Source of the DNA: JADCRZ01 sp037718865
GTDB lineage: Bacteria; Bacteroidota; Bacteroidia; Chitinophagales; Chitinophagaceae
Assembly: GCA_037718865.1 (NCBI GenBank)
Contig: JBBJMP010000018.1
Location: forward strand, 1 to 64,000
Direction of reading: 5' to 3'
DNA length: 64,000 bases
In this document: positions 16,773 through 26,553 of the stretch, in pieces
How the letters are laid out: every line of letters starts with the position of its first letter
How positions within the stretch are numbered: position 1 is the stretch's first letter
Made by a program: the position numbers and the translations under genes
The notes under the pieces: generated by a model
Seen by the model: the letters and a program-made list of their open reading frames with translations, nothing else
What the model was told of the DNA's origin: nothing
Database searches by the model: none

Positions 16773-17894
16773 TTAACTCCATATGCCCTTGCCCACATCG
16801 GGGCAGCGTGAGATGTCTTTGCCGGTTTGCAGCAGCAATCGTAATGCCGCCGGTATGTGTATCCGTGGCATAGGTGCAGGTAAGCGCAGTTGGGCACATA
16901 CTGCTGCTATACGCTCCATTTTATTTTTAGCATGCAGGTAGCCTGCATGCCGGATCTTTACAAAACCTTTGGGTAAGATGTGCTGCTCAAAGCGACGCAA
17001 AAATTCCGGATGGGTAAGCACCATTACGTTTTGCTTATTGCCATCTGCATAATCTTTGTAACTAAAACTGATGTGGCTGTTATCTATCTGCAATATCCTG
17101 TGGGCGGTAATGGCAACCTTGTGGGTATAGCGGCCAAGATATTCTATTATTTGTGCCGGCCCGCCAAAGGTCGCTTTGGCATACACATTCCACTTCTTTT
17201 GACCTACAGTGGCAAGTATGTTTTCCACTGCCTGGCTGTCTGTATATTTTAAACTTCCCTTAGCTATATACTTTCTTAGGGCAGTTAAAAAATAGCCCTT
17301 GTATATTTTTTCCATGGCTCTGCGGGGAAACAAAAAAAGGCCATTGGCTCTCCTTTCTTTTATCCATTTACCAGCGCCATCCATACCTCCGCCGCTTACT
17401 ATGTTATGCGTGTGTGGGTGAAAGCTGAGGTCTTGTCCATGAGTATGCAGTATGCTTACGATGCCCGGTGTACCACCTAGGTATTTTTTGTCTTTAGACA
17501 GTGTGGTAATGGTATGCTGTGCAGCTTCAAAGAGTAAACCAAACAGCAGCTTCCTGTTGCCCATGCACAACCTGCGTAGTTCCTGTGGCAGGGTAAATAC
17601 CAGGTGAAAATAAGTAGTGGGGAGCAACTCGCCCATTCTGTCTTCTATCCACTGTGCACGCCTTGTACCGCCACAACTGGGGCAATGCCTGTTGCCACAG
17701 CTATGGTATTGGTAATGCAAGTGAGAGCAGCTTGCATTGCTGCATTGATAATGGTGCACACCAATAGCAGCCGTGTGACAGCGACTTAGTTTGCTTAATA
17801 CAGCCTGGCTGTAACTATTAAAACTTGTGGTGATGGGGTGGGCAAATATTTTTGATTGCAGCAGTTGCCTTCTCTCATTTAGCGGCTGCTCCAT
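16773..17894 (-). CDS. IS91-family transposase (Y1, HUH type)
   Basis: This 373-residue protein would start rolling-circle transposition by nicking one strand. The N-terminus has a zinc-binding region (CSNASCSHLHYQ and HSCGNRHCPSCGG). The HUH motif is HPHTHNIVSGGG, and the putative tyrosine region is HILPKGFVKIRHAGYLHAKNK. It appears complete. The gene overlaps the recombinase gene at 17875 by 20 bases, so the two are probably co-expressed. Confidence 0.9.
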   Translation of the reverse strand: MEQPLNERRQLLQSKIFAHPITTSFNSYSQAVLSKLSRCHTAAIGVHHYQCSNASCSHLHYQYHSCGNRHCPSCGGTRRAQWIEDRMGELLPTTYFHLVFTLPQELRRLCMGNRKLLFGLLFEAAQHTITTLSKDKKYLGGTPGIVSILHTHGQDLSFHPHTHNIVSGGGMDGAGKWIKERRANGLFLFPRRAMEKIYKGYFLTALRKYIAKGSLKYTDSQAVENILATVGQKKWNVYAKATFGGPAQIIEYLGRYTHKVAITAHRILQIDNSHISFSYKDYADGNKQNVMVLTHPEFLRRFEQHILPKGFVKIRHAGYLHAKNKMERIAAVCAQLRLPAPMPRIHIPAALRLLLQTGKDISRCPDVGKGIWS

Positions 17895-18444
17895 ACACTA
17901 CTGCATCTAAGGGAGAAACAATGCCAAGCTGCGTATGTTTTTGCAAATGCAAGTACACCATGGTAGTTTCGATCTTGCTGTGGCCCAGCAAGGTTTTTAT
18001 CACGTGGATATTGTTGCCACAATTAAGCATGTGCGTGGCAAAGCTGTGCCGCAGCGTGTGGGCTGTAAAGGGCTTTGTTTTAAATCCTGCTTTGTCCATA
18101 GCGCTGTTTACCACCAATTGCAAACTGCGCACATGCATGGCTCTTTTGGTTTGCTTGCTGGTAAATAAATATTGCTTCGGCCGCCCTTCCTGCACGTACA
18201 GCAGGCGCAATTGCTCCAGCAACTTTACAGGCAGCAGGGTGTAGCGGTCTTTGGCTCCCTTTCCCTGAAAAACTTTTAGCCGTTGATTAGCGCTCTCTAT
18301 GTCTTGTAAGCGCAGCAGGCATACTTCGCTTATGCGCAGGCCGCAACCATAGAGTAAACCGATTACACAATACTCTTTTACACTTAGTGGCGCTGCAAAG
18401 AGATGAACTATCTCCTCTTCCGTCATAATGTTGGGTAGGATAAA
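17875..18444 (-). pseudogene. xerD: IS91-associated tyrosine recombinase, N-terminus lost to IS3
   Basis: The frame can be followed back to the IS3 border as ISFILPNIMTEEEIVHLF, so the ATG at 18426 is internal to the original gene. The catalytic domain is complete: GCGLRISEVCLL (first Arg), FQGKGAKDRYTLLP (Lys), HTLRHSFATHML (His, Arg) and LGHSKIETTMVYLHLQ (His, Tyr). The N-terminal DNA-binding domain, of the type seen at 1-231, is missing. The product is unlikely to work alone. Confidence 0.8.
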
Positions 18445-18494
18445 TGAGATGTACCAATAAATCCGGACAGTAAAGTGACGTAAATTCGCTAACC

Positions 18495-18812
18495 ATGTCT
18501 GTCAAAAAAGTAACAAGAACTCATAGAAAGTATGATTTATCATTCAAAGAGGATGTGATTAAAATGATATCTTCAGGCCGTCCCGTTTCAGAGATATCTC
18601 AGGCACTTGGTGTGAGTGCATCGCTGCTTCACCGGTGGTACAAATCAGCTCAATCTGTTTCCACAATTCCAGGTAAAATCACAGGGGTATCATCAACATC
18701 ACAAAACGGCTTATTTGGGGAAAATGAGCGCTTAAAAGCTGAACTCAGACGCACCGAACAGGAGCGTGATATTTTAAAAAAAGCCTTGGGAATTTTCAGC
18801 CGCGGGATATGA
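18495..18812 (+). CDS. IS3-family OrfA (HTH) of the truncated copy
   Basis: The 105-residue protein has the HTH_Tnp_1 pattern (YDLSFKEDVIKMISSGRPVSEISQALGVSASLLHRWYKSA split across helices) followed by a leucine-zipper-like end (NERLKAELRRTEQERDILKKAL). It ends ATGA, overlapping the start of OrfB. The run A AAA AAA G just before its end (18776-18783) is a classic -1 slippery site, and OrfB is in the -1 frame, so an OrfAB fusion is likely. Confidence 0.9.
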   Translation: MSVKKVTRTHRKYDLSFKEDVIKMISSGRPVSEISQALGVSASLLHRWYKSAQSVSTIPGKITGVSSTSQNGLFGENERLKAELRRTEQERDILKKALGIFSRGI

Positions 18813-19684
18813 CAATAGTGTATGGCTTTGTCAATACCATCCGCGATGAGCATCCTGTTGAGCAGATCTGTAAAGTGTTAGGGATCAACCGAAGTTGTTT
18901 TTATGAATGGCACAATAAAACCACCCATCAACCCAAAGCTAAAAACACCATGATTGAACAGAAGGTGATTGCTGTTTTCAGCGAACATAAACGCCGTTAC
19001 GGCTTCAGAAGGATCGTTGCCGAGCTTAAGCATCAAAACGTATGGGTAAGCCCTTATAAGGTCCGCAAGTACCTTTCTGCCAATGAGCTCAAAGCCATCC
19101 AGCCGCGATCCTTTGTGCCTAAAACAACCAACAGCAGGCATCCCTATCAAATCAGCCCCAACCACCTGAAGACAAAGGCTTTTCCGGTAGCTATCAACCA
19201 GGTGTGGGTAGGTGATATTACCTACATACCAATGGCTGCAGGAGTTTTCCGCTATTTGTCTGTATGGATGGACCTGTGTTCCAGGAAAATAGTAGGATGG
19301 GACCTGCAGGATCACATGCAGGAATCGCTGGTTACAGCCTCTCTCAATAAGGCAATAAGGACACGAAAAGTATCGCCTGGGTTAATGATACATTCCGATC
19401 GTGGCGGGCAGTATGCAGGGACTAAATTCAGGCAAATGCTGCATAGGAGAACCGTGATACAAAGCATGAGTGATGCTGATAATCCATATGATAATGCGCA
19501 TATAGAATCCTTATTCAGCAGGTTCAAGGCAGAGTTGATGGAAGGTGGCGCCTTCCATGATGCTGAAGATTCCCAAACCGAGATTTTCGACTATATAGAA
19601 ATGTATTATAACCCCTTACGGTTACATTCTTCCATTGGCTATTTATCTCCTAACAATTTTGAAAACCAGTTAGCATTAACATGA
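18809..19684 (+). CDS. IS3-family OrfB (DDE integrase) of the truncated copy
   Basis: The 291-residue protein has the HTH_21 segment (HKRRYGFRRIVAEL) and the rve DDE core: VWVGDITYIPM (first D), IHSDRGGQYAG (second D) and DNAHIESLFSRFKAEL (E). It is identical to the protein at 38672-39547. The gene is intact although the element has lost its right end. Confidence 0.92.
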   Translation: MTIVYGFVNTIRDEHPVEQICKVLGINRSCFYEWHNKTTHQPKAKNTMIEQKVIAVFSEHKRRYGFRRIVAELKHQNVWVSPYKVRKYLSANELKAIQPRSFVPKTTNSRHPYQISPNHLKTKAFPVAINQVWVGDITYIPMAAGVFRYLSVWMDLCSRKIVGWDLQDHMQESLVTASLNKAIRTRKVSPGLMIHSDRGGQYAGTKFRQMLHRRTVIQSMSDADNPYDNAHIESLFSRFKAELMEGGAFHDAEDSQTEIFDYIEMYYNPLRLHSSIGYLSPNNFENQLALT

Positions 19685-20166
19685 AAGTAAAGCCAATCAA
19701 TAACGGTGAGGTGTGTTGATTTTGCCGGACAGTAAAGTGTCATAGGTTAATAATAATGTTTCAAATGTAGTATTATTGTTTATTGTTATCAAAGTATATG
19801 CATTGATGCCATGCCTCATAAAACCTAATCATAAGATTAATGGGCGATAGCCCATTCCATTTCTTCTTTCTTTTTTTGGTTCTTTTTTTCTTTAGTTTTT
19901 GATTAATCGATTCCTTGAAATACTTATCCACATTGGCTTTCAGCAGTATTTATTATATCTGTTTTTGAAATTAATCTGGCTATATTTGTTTTGCCGGAAC
20001 CAAGCGGAAACAGGCTCTGCAGAGGTGCAACCTGCCAGGAATAATTCCGGACATCGACGCATACATCAGCTCTTTGACATCTTCTGTTCAGGTGGACTCA
20101 GGTTGGCCGACAGGCAGCGGTCAATGAGCTGATCGGGAAGCGCAAATTTTTTTACTTGTTTTGCTT

Positions 20167-21042
20167 TCATGTTGAAGCTAATTGTTTTTCATAATTGTTA
20201 GGAGATAAATAACCAATTGAAGAATGTAACCTGGAGGGGTTATAGTACATTTCAATAAACTCAAAAATTTTGCTATGGGAATCATCAGCGTTCAGGAACG
20301 CGCCGCCCTCTAAAAGCTCTGCTTTAAACCTGCTGAAAAAGGATTCCATATGCGCGTTGTCATAAGGATTATCGGCATCACTCATGCTTTGTGCAAGGGT
20401 ACGGTCTTCCAGTATTTTTCTAAACTTGTTTCCTGCATACTGGCCGCCACGATCGGAATGAATCATTAAACCGGGAAATACTTTACGTGACCTTAATGCC
20501 TTGCTCAAAGAGGCGGTAACCAATGCTTCACGCATATGGTCCTGCAAATCCCACCCCACTATTTTCCTGGAACAGATATCCATCCGGACAGACAGATAAC
20601 GAAAGCCACCTTCGACCATGGGGATGTAGGTAATATCGCCTACCCACGCCTGGTTGATTGCCTCAGGAAAGACCAAGTCCTTGAAAAGGTTTGGGCTGAT
20701 GGCATAAGGATGCCTGCTGTCGGTGGTCTTGGGAACAAAAGATCGCGGCTGTATAGCTTTGAGCGCATTGCCGACAAGATATTTGCGGACCTTATAGCGG
20801 CTTACATGCACTTTTTGATGGCTAAGTTCAGCCACTATTCTCCTAACGCCATATCGACGCTTATGTTCCTTGAAAACGGCAATCACCTTCTGTTCCATAA
20901 AACTGTTTGTGGCTTTGATTTGATAGGTGCTTTTATTGTTCCATTCGTAGAAACTGCTGCGGCTGATTTGCATCACTTCGCATATTAACCGAAGCGGATG
21001 CTCATCGCGGATGCTATTGACAAAAGCGTACACTATTGTCAT
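20167..21042 (-). CDS. IS3-family OrfB, type b
   Basis: The 291-residue DDE transposase is similar but not identical to the type-a OrfB. The catalytic segments are AWVGDITYIPMV, IHSDRGGQYAG and DNAHMESFFSRFKAEL. The frame is intact, and the start overlaps OrfA by the same ATGA arrangement. Confidence 0.92.
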   Translation of the reverse strand: MTIVYAFVNSIRDEHPLRLICEVMQISRSSFYEWNNKSTYQIKATNSFMEQKVIAVFKEHKRRYGVRRIVAELSHQKVHVSRYKVRKYLVGNALKAIQPRSFVPKTTDSRHPYAISPNLFKDLVFPEAINQAWVGDITYIPMVEGGFRYLSVRMDICSRKIVGWDLQDHMREALVTASLSKALRSRKVFPGLMIHSDRGGQYAGNKFRKILEDRTLAQSMSDADNPYDNAHMESFFSRFKAELLEGGAFLNADDSHSKIFEFIEMYYNPSRLHSSIGYLSPNNYEKQLAST

Positions 21043-21315
21043 ATCCCGCGGCTGAAAATTCCCAAGGCTTTTTTTAAAATATCACGCTCCTGTTCGGTGC
21101 GCCGCAGTTCGGTTTTTAAACGCTCAATTTCCTCCAAAGAGTGATCGAATGTAAATGATTTTGTTCCCTTTTGATTTGAATTGCTGGAAGTGAATTGAGA
21201 AGCTTTATACCAACGGCGTAACAAAGATCCACTAACACCCAGGGCTATTGACAACTCCGAAACAGGGCGTCCGGCAGCAATCATTTTAATAACATCTTCT
21301 TTAAAAGCTAAATCA

Positions 21316-22914
21316 CTTAAGTTTCGCAGTTAAATTACGTTAGAATTTGTTTATGTTTTGGAGATATTAATTCCAATATTCCATTTAATTTACCGGAGTT
21401 GATAATCTTGTTGATGCATATATCAATATCTTCCACAAATACATCTAACGTTTCGATAATGATTTTCATAATAACTATTAATAGTTCCCATAACCTTATA
21501 TGCAGCCTTTGTTCCATCATTTCTTCACCGGTAGCTCTGAATAATTCTCCTCTGGTTTCATAGTCATCGAAGCGTTTTCTTAAGGTAAGCAGGATATATT
21601 GAATCATGGTAATGGTAGTGTCTGCTATCTGCGCTTCCAGGCTTTTAGATTGGCATCCTCCCAGATTCAGGTATTGCTTGCTTTCTTTAAAGAACACCTC
21701 GATAGTCCACCGTACCTGATATTGCTCCATTACTTTACTATAAGAAAGAGCAGTATCGGTTGATAAAATCAAATGCCATTTACCTTTTTGACCAAACCGG
21801 CTAAAAAATAATCTGACCGGGTATTCTTTGTACATGACATCCACTATCAAATAACTTGCTCTAAGCTTACTGCAACGTTTGATACCTGTATTGCGTTTGA
21901 CCCTGGTTAACAATTCGGTGGCACTATAATACTTTCCTTTGTACAAGTATTTAGCTTTGCCCATTTTCATCATTCCGATCAGGTGCACGTTTTGTTTGCT
22001 ATAACTCCTTACGCATTCGATCATCCGTTCTGAAGTAAACCAACTGTCCATCAGCACATAATCTACTTTTAACAATCGAAGCGCCCTTTTAATCATCTCT
22101 ATCCCAACCTCGGTTTTACTCCTGTCTACCTCCCTGGCTCTTTTATTACTTTCACTGTCTTCAAGGCGACATCCTTTATATTGCCGCTTTAATTGCTTTT
22201 TAGTCAATCCATAAGGCTTTTGTTCATTTTTGCCTTTTTCCCGGTGCAATGAAAAATCCAGCGGCAGATTACTTTTTCCATCATAATAACACAACAGCAA
22301 TAAACGAAGCCCTAACTGATAGCTATGGTTCACATGATCCCAAAGCTTGCCTGTAAATTCTATAGCCCTCCCTGATTTATGCAACAAGGAATCATCTATG
22401 ATCAAACAACGTTTGGCTTGTGTTTCAGCCTCCCCCTTCTTTTCAATAATGACCACGAATCGTTTTACAAAACTCATCAGCAACCTACGCCATGGAATGG
22501 TTTGCATGTTCTTAAATCTGTAATACACATCCTTGTCAGCACCGGACAAATCTTTGCTACGCGATTTAAATAGCGCATGTATACTGGCATGTTTAAGAAA
22601 AGGCAAAATGATCAACACCGGAAATACATCAATAATATGATAGCCTCTTTTCTTCAATGGCTTTAATACACCATACACCCTTTTAAATTCAAAGAACGAA
22701 AGTAGATTAACGAGGTAATCCACCATTTTTGTTGAATTGGAAAAATATTTTTTTAACTCTTCTACCGATTGAATATCTTTGGATTGCAGCATGACCTTGT
22801 ACAAGTTTAGTACCTTTAAGTTACTGAATTTCAGTAGCTTACACAAGAATTCATGCTGCTTTTTTTATTTATTTTTCTTTTCTTTCCATCTAAATTTTAT
22901 CTGCGAAACTTGAG
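21316..22914 (-). mobile_element. IS4-family element, copy 1 (1599 bp)
   Basis: It is bounded by CTTAAGTTTCGCAG and CTGCGAAACTTGAG, an imperfect 14-bp inverted repeat. It appears identical to 24100-25698, in the same orientation. Together with that copy it brackets 22915-24099 as a composite transposon. Confidence 0.87.
21335..22846 (-). CDS. IS4-family transposase, copy 1
   Basis: The 503-residue DDE transposase has the first aspartate region CLIIDDSLLHKSG, the second VDYVLMDSWFTSERM, and the family's Y-(2)-R-(3)-E-(6)-K signature in YQVRWTIEVFFKESKQYL. The translation may really start at MLQSKDIQSVEELKKYF, a few codons in. The gene is intact. Confidence 0.9.
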   Translation of the reverse strand: MCKLLKFSNLKVLNLYKVMLQSKDIQSVEELKKYFSNSTKMVDYLVNLLSFFEFKRVYGVLKPLKKRGYHIIDVFPVLIILPFLKHASIHALFKSRSKDLSGADKDVYYRFKNMQTIPWRRLLMSFVKRFVVIIEKKGEAETQAKRCLIIDDSLLHKSGRAIEFTGKLWDHVNHSYQLGLRLLLLCYYDGKSNLPLDFSLHREKGKNEQKPYGLTKKQLKRQYKGCRLEDSESNKRAREVDRSKTEVGIEMIKRALRLLKVDYVLMDSWFTSERMIECVRSYSKQNVHLIGMMKMGKAKYLYKGKYYSATELLTRVKRNTGIKRCSKLRASYLIVDVMYKEYPVRLFFSRFGQKGKWHLILSTDTALSYSKVMEQYQVRWTIEVFFKESKQYLNLGGCQSKSLEAQIADTTITMIQYILLTLRKRFDDYETRGELFRATGEEMMEQRLHIRLWELLIVIMKIIIETLDVFVEDIDICINKIINSGKLNGILELISPKHKQILT

Positions 22915-23204
22915 AATATTTACTGTTTTTGTTTTAACCGTTCCTCGTTTTATATTCCAGGCTGATGAATCAATTTTTCATACTCTTACCTGCGGTATTC
23001 AATTGCTTTACGACCAATGCAACCTGCGTAAATAACATTGAATCAAACTATAATCAGAATTCTCCTATTGATTTAACTCCGCTCAGTAGAACGATTTTTA
23101 GGAAGTAATATAACCATTCTGTCGCACTACAAGCTGAACGGCAGATACGAAAAATAAGGATCGCGATTTTAAGAAAGTAACCTTTGTCCTCTATCGCAAA
23201 CGTT
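22915..23204. other. Composite-transposon passenger flank, no gene seen
   Basis: This 290-base A/T-rich stretch between IS4 copy 1 and the lipocalin gene contains no supported gene, RNA or repeat. Confidence 0.4.
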
Positions 23205-23741
23205 TTATTGATCCTGTTCTACCCAAACCAATTTACCGGTATCGTAGCCCAATGCCGTAGCCTTTTGCAGGTAATCCTGCTTTATGTTTTCGGGCATTGT
23301 TTTTTCCCGGCTGAGCAGCCACAAGTAATTCAAATTTTTACCGGCTATCAATGCATATTTATAATCCGCATCAAGCGCAATTACATTGTAGCCGGCATAA
23401 AACGGACCGAAGAAAGAAACCTTCAATTTGGCTTCGTCTTTATCACCCACAAATTTTGCTTTTCCTGTTGATTGTTTCCATTCCAATGATTTATAGTTGT
23501 AGCCACGGTTCACTACTTTAATGCTGCCATCGGGATTGAGAGAATAATCTGCGGTGGTGTTCTTTAAATTCTTTTCAAAGCGAAAATCCAGGCGTGCAAT
23601 CTCGTACCATTTGCCAAAGTATTTTTTACTGTTGAATGGTTTTACAGCAACGGCCCCTTTGGGAATGGTTTTGCAGGATTGCAAGATTGCAAAAGCAACT
23701 ACGCCCAAGACTGCTACGCCTGCTATATTTCTTTTTTTCAT
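23205..23741 (-). CDS. blc: Outer-membrane lipocalin lipoprotein (Blc-like)
   Basis: The 178-residue protein has a lipoprotein signal with lipobox LQSC (Cys at about 23), then the bacterial lipocalin motifs: SKKYFGKWYEIARLDFRFEKNL (the GxWYEIAR signature), TADYSLNPDGSIKVVNRGYN, AKLKVSFFGPFYAGYNVIALD and YALIAGKNLNYLWLLSREKTM. Blc proteins bind lysophospholipids or other small lipids at the outer membrane. It is the only intact passenger of the IS4 composite, so it could have been moved as cargo. Length is normal for the family. Confidence 0.9.
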   Translation of the reverse strand: MKKRNIAGVAVLGVVAFAILQSCKTIPKGAVAVKPFNSKKYFGKWYEIARLDFRFEKNLKNTTADYSLNPDGSIKVVNRGYNYKSLEWKQSTGKAKFVGDKDEAKLKVSFFGPFYAGYNVIALDADYKYALIAGKNLNYLWLLSREKTMPENIKQDYLQKATALGYDTGKLVWVEQDQ

Positions 23742-23884
23742 AGTTGTACATTTAATGTTTATACCGAATATTTTGCATTATGAAGATTGCAATAGCCATG
23801 CCTACACGCCTGGATGTTTAACACTTCTTATTTCTTTAGAGCCTGGCGACTTTGCGGAAATAGATATTAGTCCGGCCCATTTTG

Positions 23885-24099
23885 GCAACCCCCTGGTGCC
23901 TTGGCTTAGAAGATCTTCTCAATAATCCAATCTAAATAAGTTTTATTGTCTACCAGTTTGCCTGGTCTGCATTATGTTCTTTTTCATCCTCTTTGTGCCA
24001 ATCAAGTCGCAAAATGTTTTTTGAAATCATATGCTCTTTTTTCCAGTCCGCTTTTGCCACATTCCCAAGTTCTGAGCTGTCACGAAGCAAAATGAATGA
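23885..24099 (-). pseudogene. 3' fragment of an unidentified gene cut by IS4 copy 2
   Basis: A minus-strand frame enters from the IS border as FASxQLRTWEC-like or, in the better frame, LLRDSSELGNVAKADWKKEHMI...RLDWHKEDEKEH and stops near 23950. Its start is missing, so it was cut when the IS4 inserted or the composite formed. I do not recognise the family. Confidence 0.35.
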
Positions 24100-25698
24100 C
24101 TTAAGTTTCGCAGTTAAATTACGTTAGAATTTGTTTATGTTTTGGAGATATTAATTCCAATATTCCATTTAATTTACCGGAGTTGATAATCTTGTTGATG
24201 CATATATCAATATCTTCCACAAATACATCTAACGTTTCGATAATGATTTTCATAATAACTATTAATAGTTCCCATAACCTTATATGCAGCCTTTGTTCCA
24301 TCATTTCTTCACCGGTAGCTCTGAATAATTCTCCTCTGGTTTCATAGTCATCGAAGCGTTTTCTTAAGGTAAGCAGGATATATTGAATCATGGTAATGGT
24401 AGTGTCTGCTATCTGCGCTTCCAGGCTTTTAGATTGGCATCCTCCCAGATTCAGGTATTGCTTGCTTTCTTTAAAGAACACCTCGATAGTCCACCGTACC
24501 TGATATTGCTCCATTACTTTACTATAAGAAAGAGCAGTATCGGTTGATAAAATCAAATGCCATTTACCTTTTTGACCAAACCGGCTAAAAAATAATCTGA
24601 CCGGGTATTCTTTGTACATGACATCCACTATCAAATAACTTGCTCTAAGCTTACTGCAACGTTTGATACCTGTATTGCGTTTGACCCTGGTTAACAATTC
24701 GGTGGCACTATAATACTTTCCTTTGTACAAGTATTTAGCTTTGCCCATTTTCATCATTCCGATCAGGTGCACGTTTTGTTTGCTATAACTCCTTACGCAT
24801 TCGATCATCCGTTCTGAAGTAAACCAACTGTCCATCAGCACATAATCTACTTTTAACAATCGAAGCGCCCTTTTAATCATCTCTATCCCAACCTCGGTTT
24901 TACTCCTGTCTACCTCCCTGGCTCTTTTATTACTTTCACTGTCTTCAAGGCGACATCCTTTATATTGCCGCTTTAATTGCTTTTTAGTCAATCCATAAGG
25001 CTTTTGTTCATTTTTGCCTTTTTCCCGGTGCAATGAAAAATCCAGCGGCAGATTACTTTTTCCATCATAATAACACAACAGCAATAAACGAAGCCCTAAC
25101 TGATAGCTATGGTTCACATGATCCCAAAGCTTGCCTGTAAATTCTATAGCCCTCCCTGATTTATGCAACAAGGAATCATCTATGATCAAACAACGTTTGG
25201 CTTGTGTTTCAGCCTCCCCCTTCTTTTCAATAATGACCACGAATCGTTTTACAAAACTCATCAGCAACCTACGCCATGGAATGGTTTGCATGTTCTTAAA
25301 TCTGTAATACACATCCTTGTCAGCACCGGACAAATCTTTGCTACGCGATTTAAATAGCGCATGTATACTGGCATGTTTAAGAAAAGGCAAAATGATCAAC
25401 ACCGGAAATACATCAATAATATGATAGCCTCTTTTCTTCAATGGCTTTAATACACCATACACCCTTTTAAATTCAAAGAACGAAAGTAGATTAACGAGGT
25501 AATCCACCATTTTTGTTGAATTGGAAAAATATTTTTTTAACTCTTCTACCGATTGAATATCTTTGGATTGCAGCATGACCTTGTACAAGTTTAGTACCTT
25601 TAAGTTACTGAATTTCAGTAGCTTACACAAGAATTCATGCTGCTTTTTTTATTTATTTTTCTTTTCTTTCCATCTAAATTTTATCTGCGAAACTTGAG
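24100..25698 (-). mobile_element. IS4-family element, copy 2 (1599 bp)
   Basis: It appears identical to 21316-22914, with the same CTTAAGTTTCGCAG / CTGCGAAACTTGAG ends. It forms the right arm of the composite inserted in IS3 type b. Confidence 0.87.
24119..25630 (-). CDS. IS4-family transposase, copy 2
   Basis: The 503-residue product is identical to that of 21335-22846, including both aspartates and the YREK signature. Either copy could mobilise the composite. Confidence 0.9.
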   Translation of the reverse strand: MCKLLKFSNLKVLNLYKVMLQSKDIQSVEELKKYFSNSTKMVDYLVNLLSFFEFKRVYGVLKPLKKRGYHIIDVFPVLIILPFLKHASIHALFKSRSKDLSGADKDVYYRFKNMQTIPWRRLLMSFVKRFVVIIEKKGEAETQAKRCLIIDDSLLHKSGRAIEFTGKLWDHVNHSYQLGLRLLLLCYYDGKSNLPLDFSLHREKGKNEQKPYGLTKKQLKRQYKGCRLEDSESNKRAREVDRSKTEVGIEMIKRALRLLKVDYVLMDSWFTSERMIECVRSYSKQNVHLIGMMKMGKAKYLYKGKYYSATELLTRVKRNTGIKRCSKLRASYLIVDVMYKEYPVRLFFSRFGQKGKWHLILSTDTALSYSKVMEQYQVRWTIEVFFKESKQYLNLGGCQSKSLEAQIADTTITMIQYILLTLRKRFDDYETRGELFRATGEEMMEQRLHIRLWELLIVIMKIIIETLDVFVEDIDICINKIINSGKLNGILELISPKHKQILT

Positions 25699-25791
25699 TT
25701 AATCATATTTCCTGTTTGTTCTCTTTTTAGATAAACTCATTGTTGCTCAAATTTAAGCAACTTTACTGTCCGGATTTATTGGTGCACCTCA

Positions 25792-26320
25792 TGCTTCAGA
25801 GAAAAGAAAGTTTGGCGGTTATGATGACAGCCGCGGACTTCGTTACCTGCCAACAAAGTATTTCATTCAGTTAAGTGATTATTCCGGTGGACTTACATAT
25901 ACTAAATGGTTTGCCAAAAGTTTTCCGGACGATATCGGCTTTCCTGATTTTTTGTTTGAGTGGACAATCATACTCTTTAAAACCGGTAAAATTCAGGAGG
26001 CAGAAAAAAAGGCATTGCAGACTTTTTGCAGAAATACATACCTCTTTGACAAATACTTTGGCAGACCCATAATACCGATTGACAAATGGGAAGGTTCCAA
26101 TCTCGAAGTTGCAGCATTTGCAGAATGCTTGCCGTATTCAAGCAGTCAGAGGGAGCTATCAGAATTTAGCGATTGGTTGGATAGCTACATTTCAACGGAA
26201 AGTTTTATTTCCCTTTCAACAAAGTATATTGACATTCAGAAAAAGCTTAAGACGGAGCATGACCATAAGAAAAGGCATGATTTAATTCAACAGGCAACAC
26301 TAATAGAGGAGTCAACCTAA
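25792..26320 (+). pseudogene. Hypothetical protein, N-terminus removed by IS3
   Basis: An open frame enters directly from the IS3 border (HASEKRKFGGYDDSRGLRY) and continues to 26320, with FAKSFPDDIGFPDFLFEW and YISTESFISLSTKYIDIQKK. I do not recognise it. The missing start is not found on the other side of the mobile block, so it was deleted. The stop is 11 bases before the attC left core region at 26332. Confidence 0.55.
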
Positions 26321-26331
26321 AAGGCGAACAA

Positions 26332-26531
26332 CTGCTACCAACCTGGGTTTGCAGCAAGTGGGGCAGACGGAATAACAATCATCTTCAAATCGCTATTTTA
26401 CAGTGGTTTGGGCAGGACATTATATATTTGGCATATGAACAAACGATCAGATTTTAGCTATAAATTTAGCAGCAGTTATCGGCAGACGGAACACCGATTC
26501 CCCACCTGCTGCAAGCCCTAAACGTTGTGCG
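26332..26531 (+). other. attC-like site, intact (ends G26524)
   Basis: Left core CTGCTACCAAC, stem CTGGGTTTGCAGCAAGTGGGGC, and right arm CCCCACCTGCTGCAAGCCC followed by TAAACGTTGTGCG. It is nearly the same in sequence as the next site (27156-27355), so the two cassettes carry sister sites. The matching cassette start (GTTGGTAGC expected) was lost with the 5' part of the gene. Confidence 0.78.
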
Positions 26532-26553
26532 TCACGCTTTGGCGACGTTTCCT

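Larger units (their letters stand above)
16371..18444 (-). mobile_element. IS91-type element with companion tyrosine recombinase, right end cut by IS3
   Basis: The unit contains a Y1/HUH transposase gene and, overlapping it upstream, a tyrosine recombinase gene, a common pair in Bacteroidota. The right end is cut by IS3 at 18445. The first 984 bases appear identical to a truncated copy at 28331-29354. The non-coding part 16377-16772 holds only a terminator-like hairpin and no gene I can support. Confidence 0.75.
18445..19706 (+). mobile_element. IS3-family element (type a), 3' end missing
   Basis: The left end TGAGATGTACCAATAAATCC equals that of the complete copy at 38308-40009. The homology stops after aataacgg at 19706, where the end of an inverted IS3 of a related type begins, so about 440 bases of the 3' tail are missing. 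Confidence 0.85.
21039..25740 (-). pseudogene. IS3-family OrfA, type b, split by the composite transposon
   Basis: The gene starts at 25740 (MSLSKKRTNRKYD) and resumes at about 21315 (LAFKEDVIKMIAAGRPVSEL), ending at 21039. The two parts abut without loss apart from a short duplicated TGATT at the junctions. The intervening 4.4 kb holds two IS4 copies and a lipocalin gene. Confidence 0.8.
19707..25791 (-). mobile_element. IS3-family element (type b), split by a lipocalin composite transposon
   Basis: One end (TGAGGTGTGTTGATTTTGCC, from 19707) and the other (its complement GGATTTATTGGTGCACCTCA, ending 25791) are recognisable. A 4.4-kb block (21316-25698) interrupts orfA between codons for RKYD and LAFKED. 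Without the block the element is about 1.70 kb, equal to the type-a copy. The 460-base tail 19707-20166 holds no gene; it contains the palindrome ATGGGCGATAGCCCAT and is similar to the tail at 39548-40009. Confidence 0.85.
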
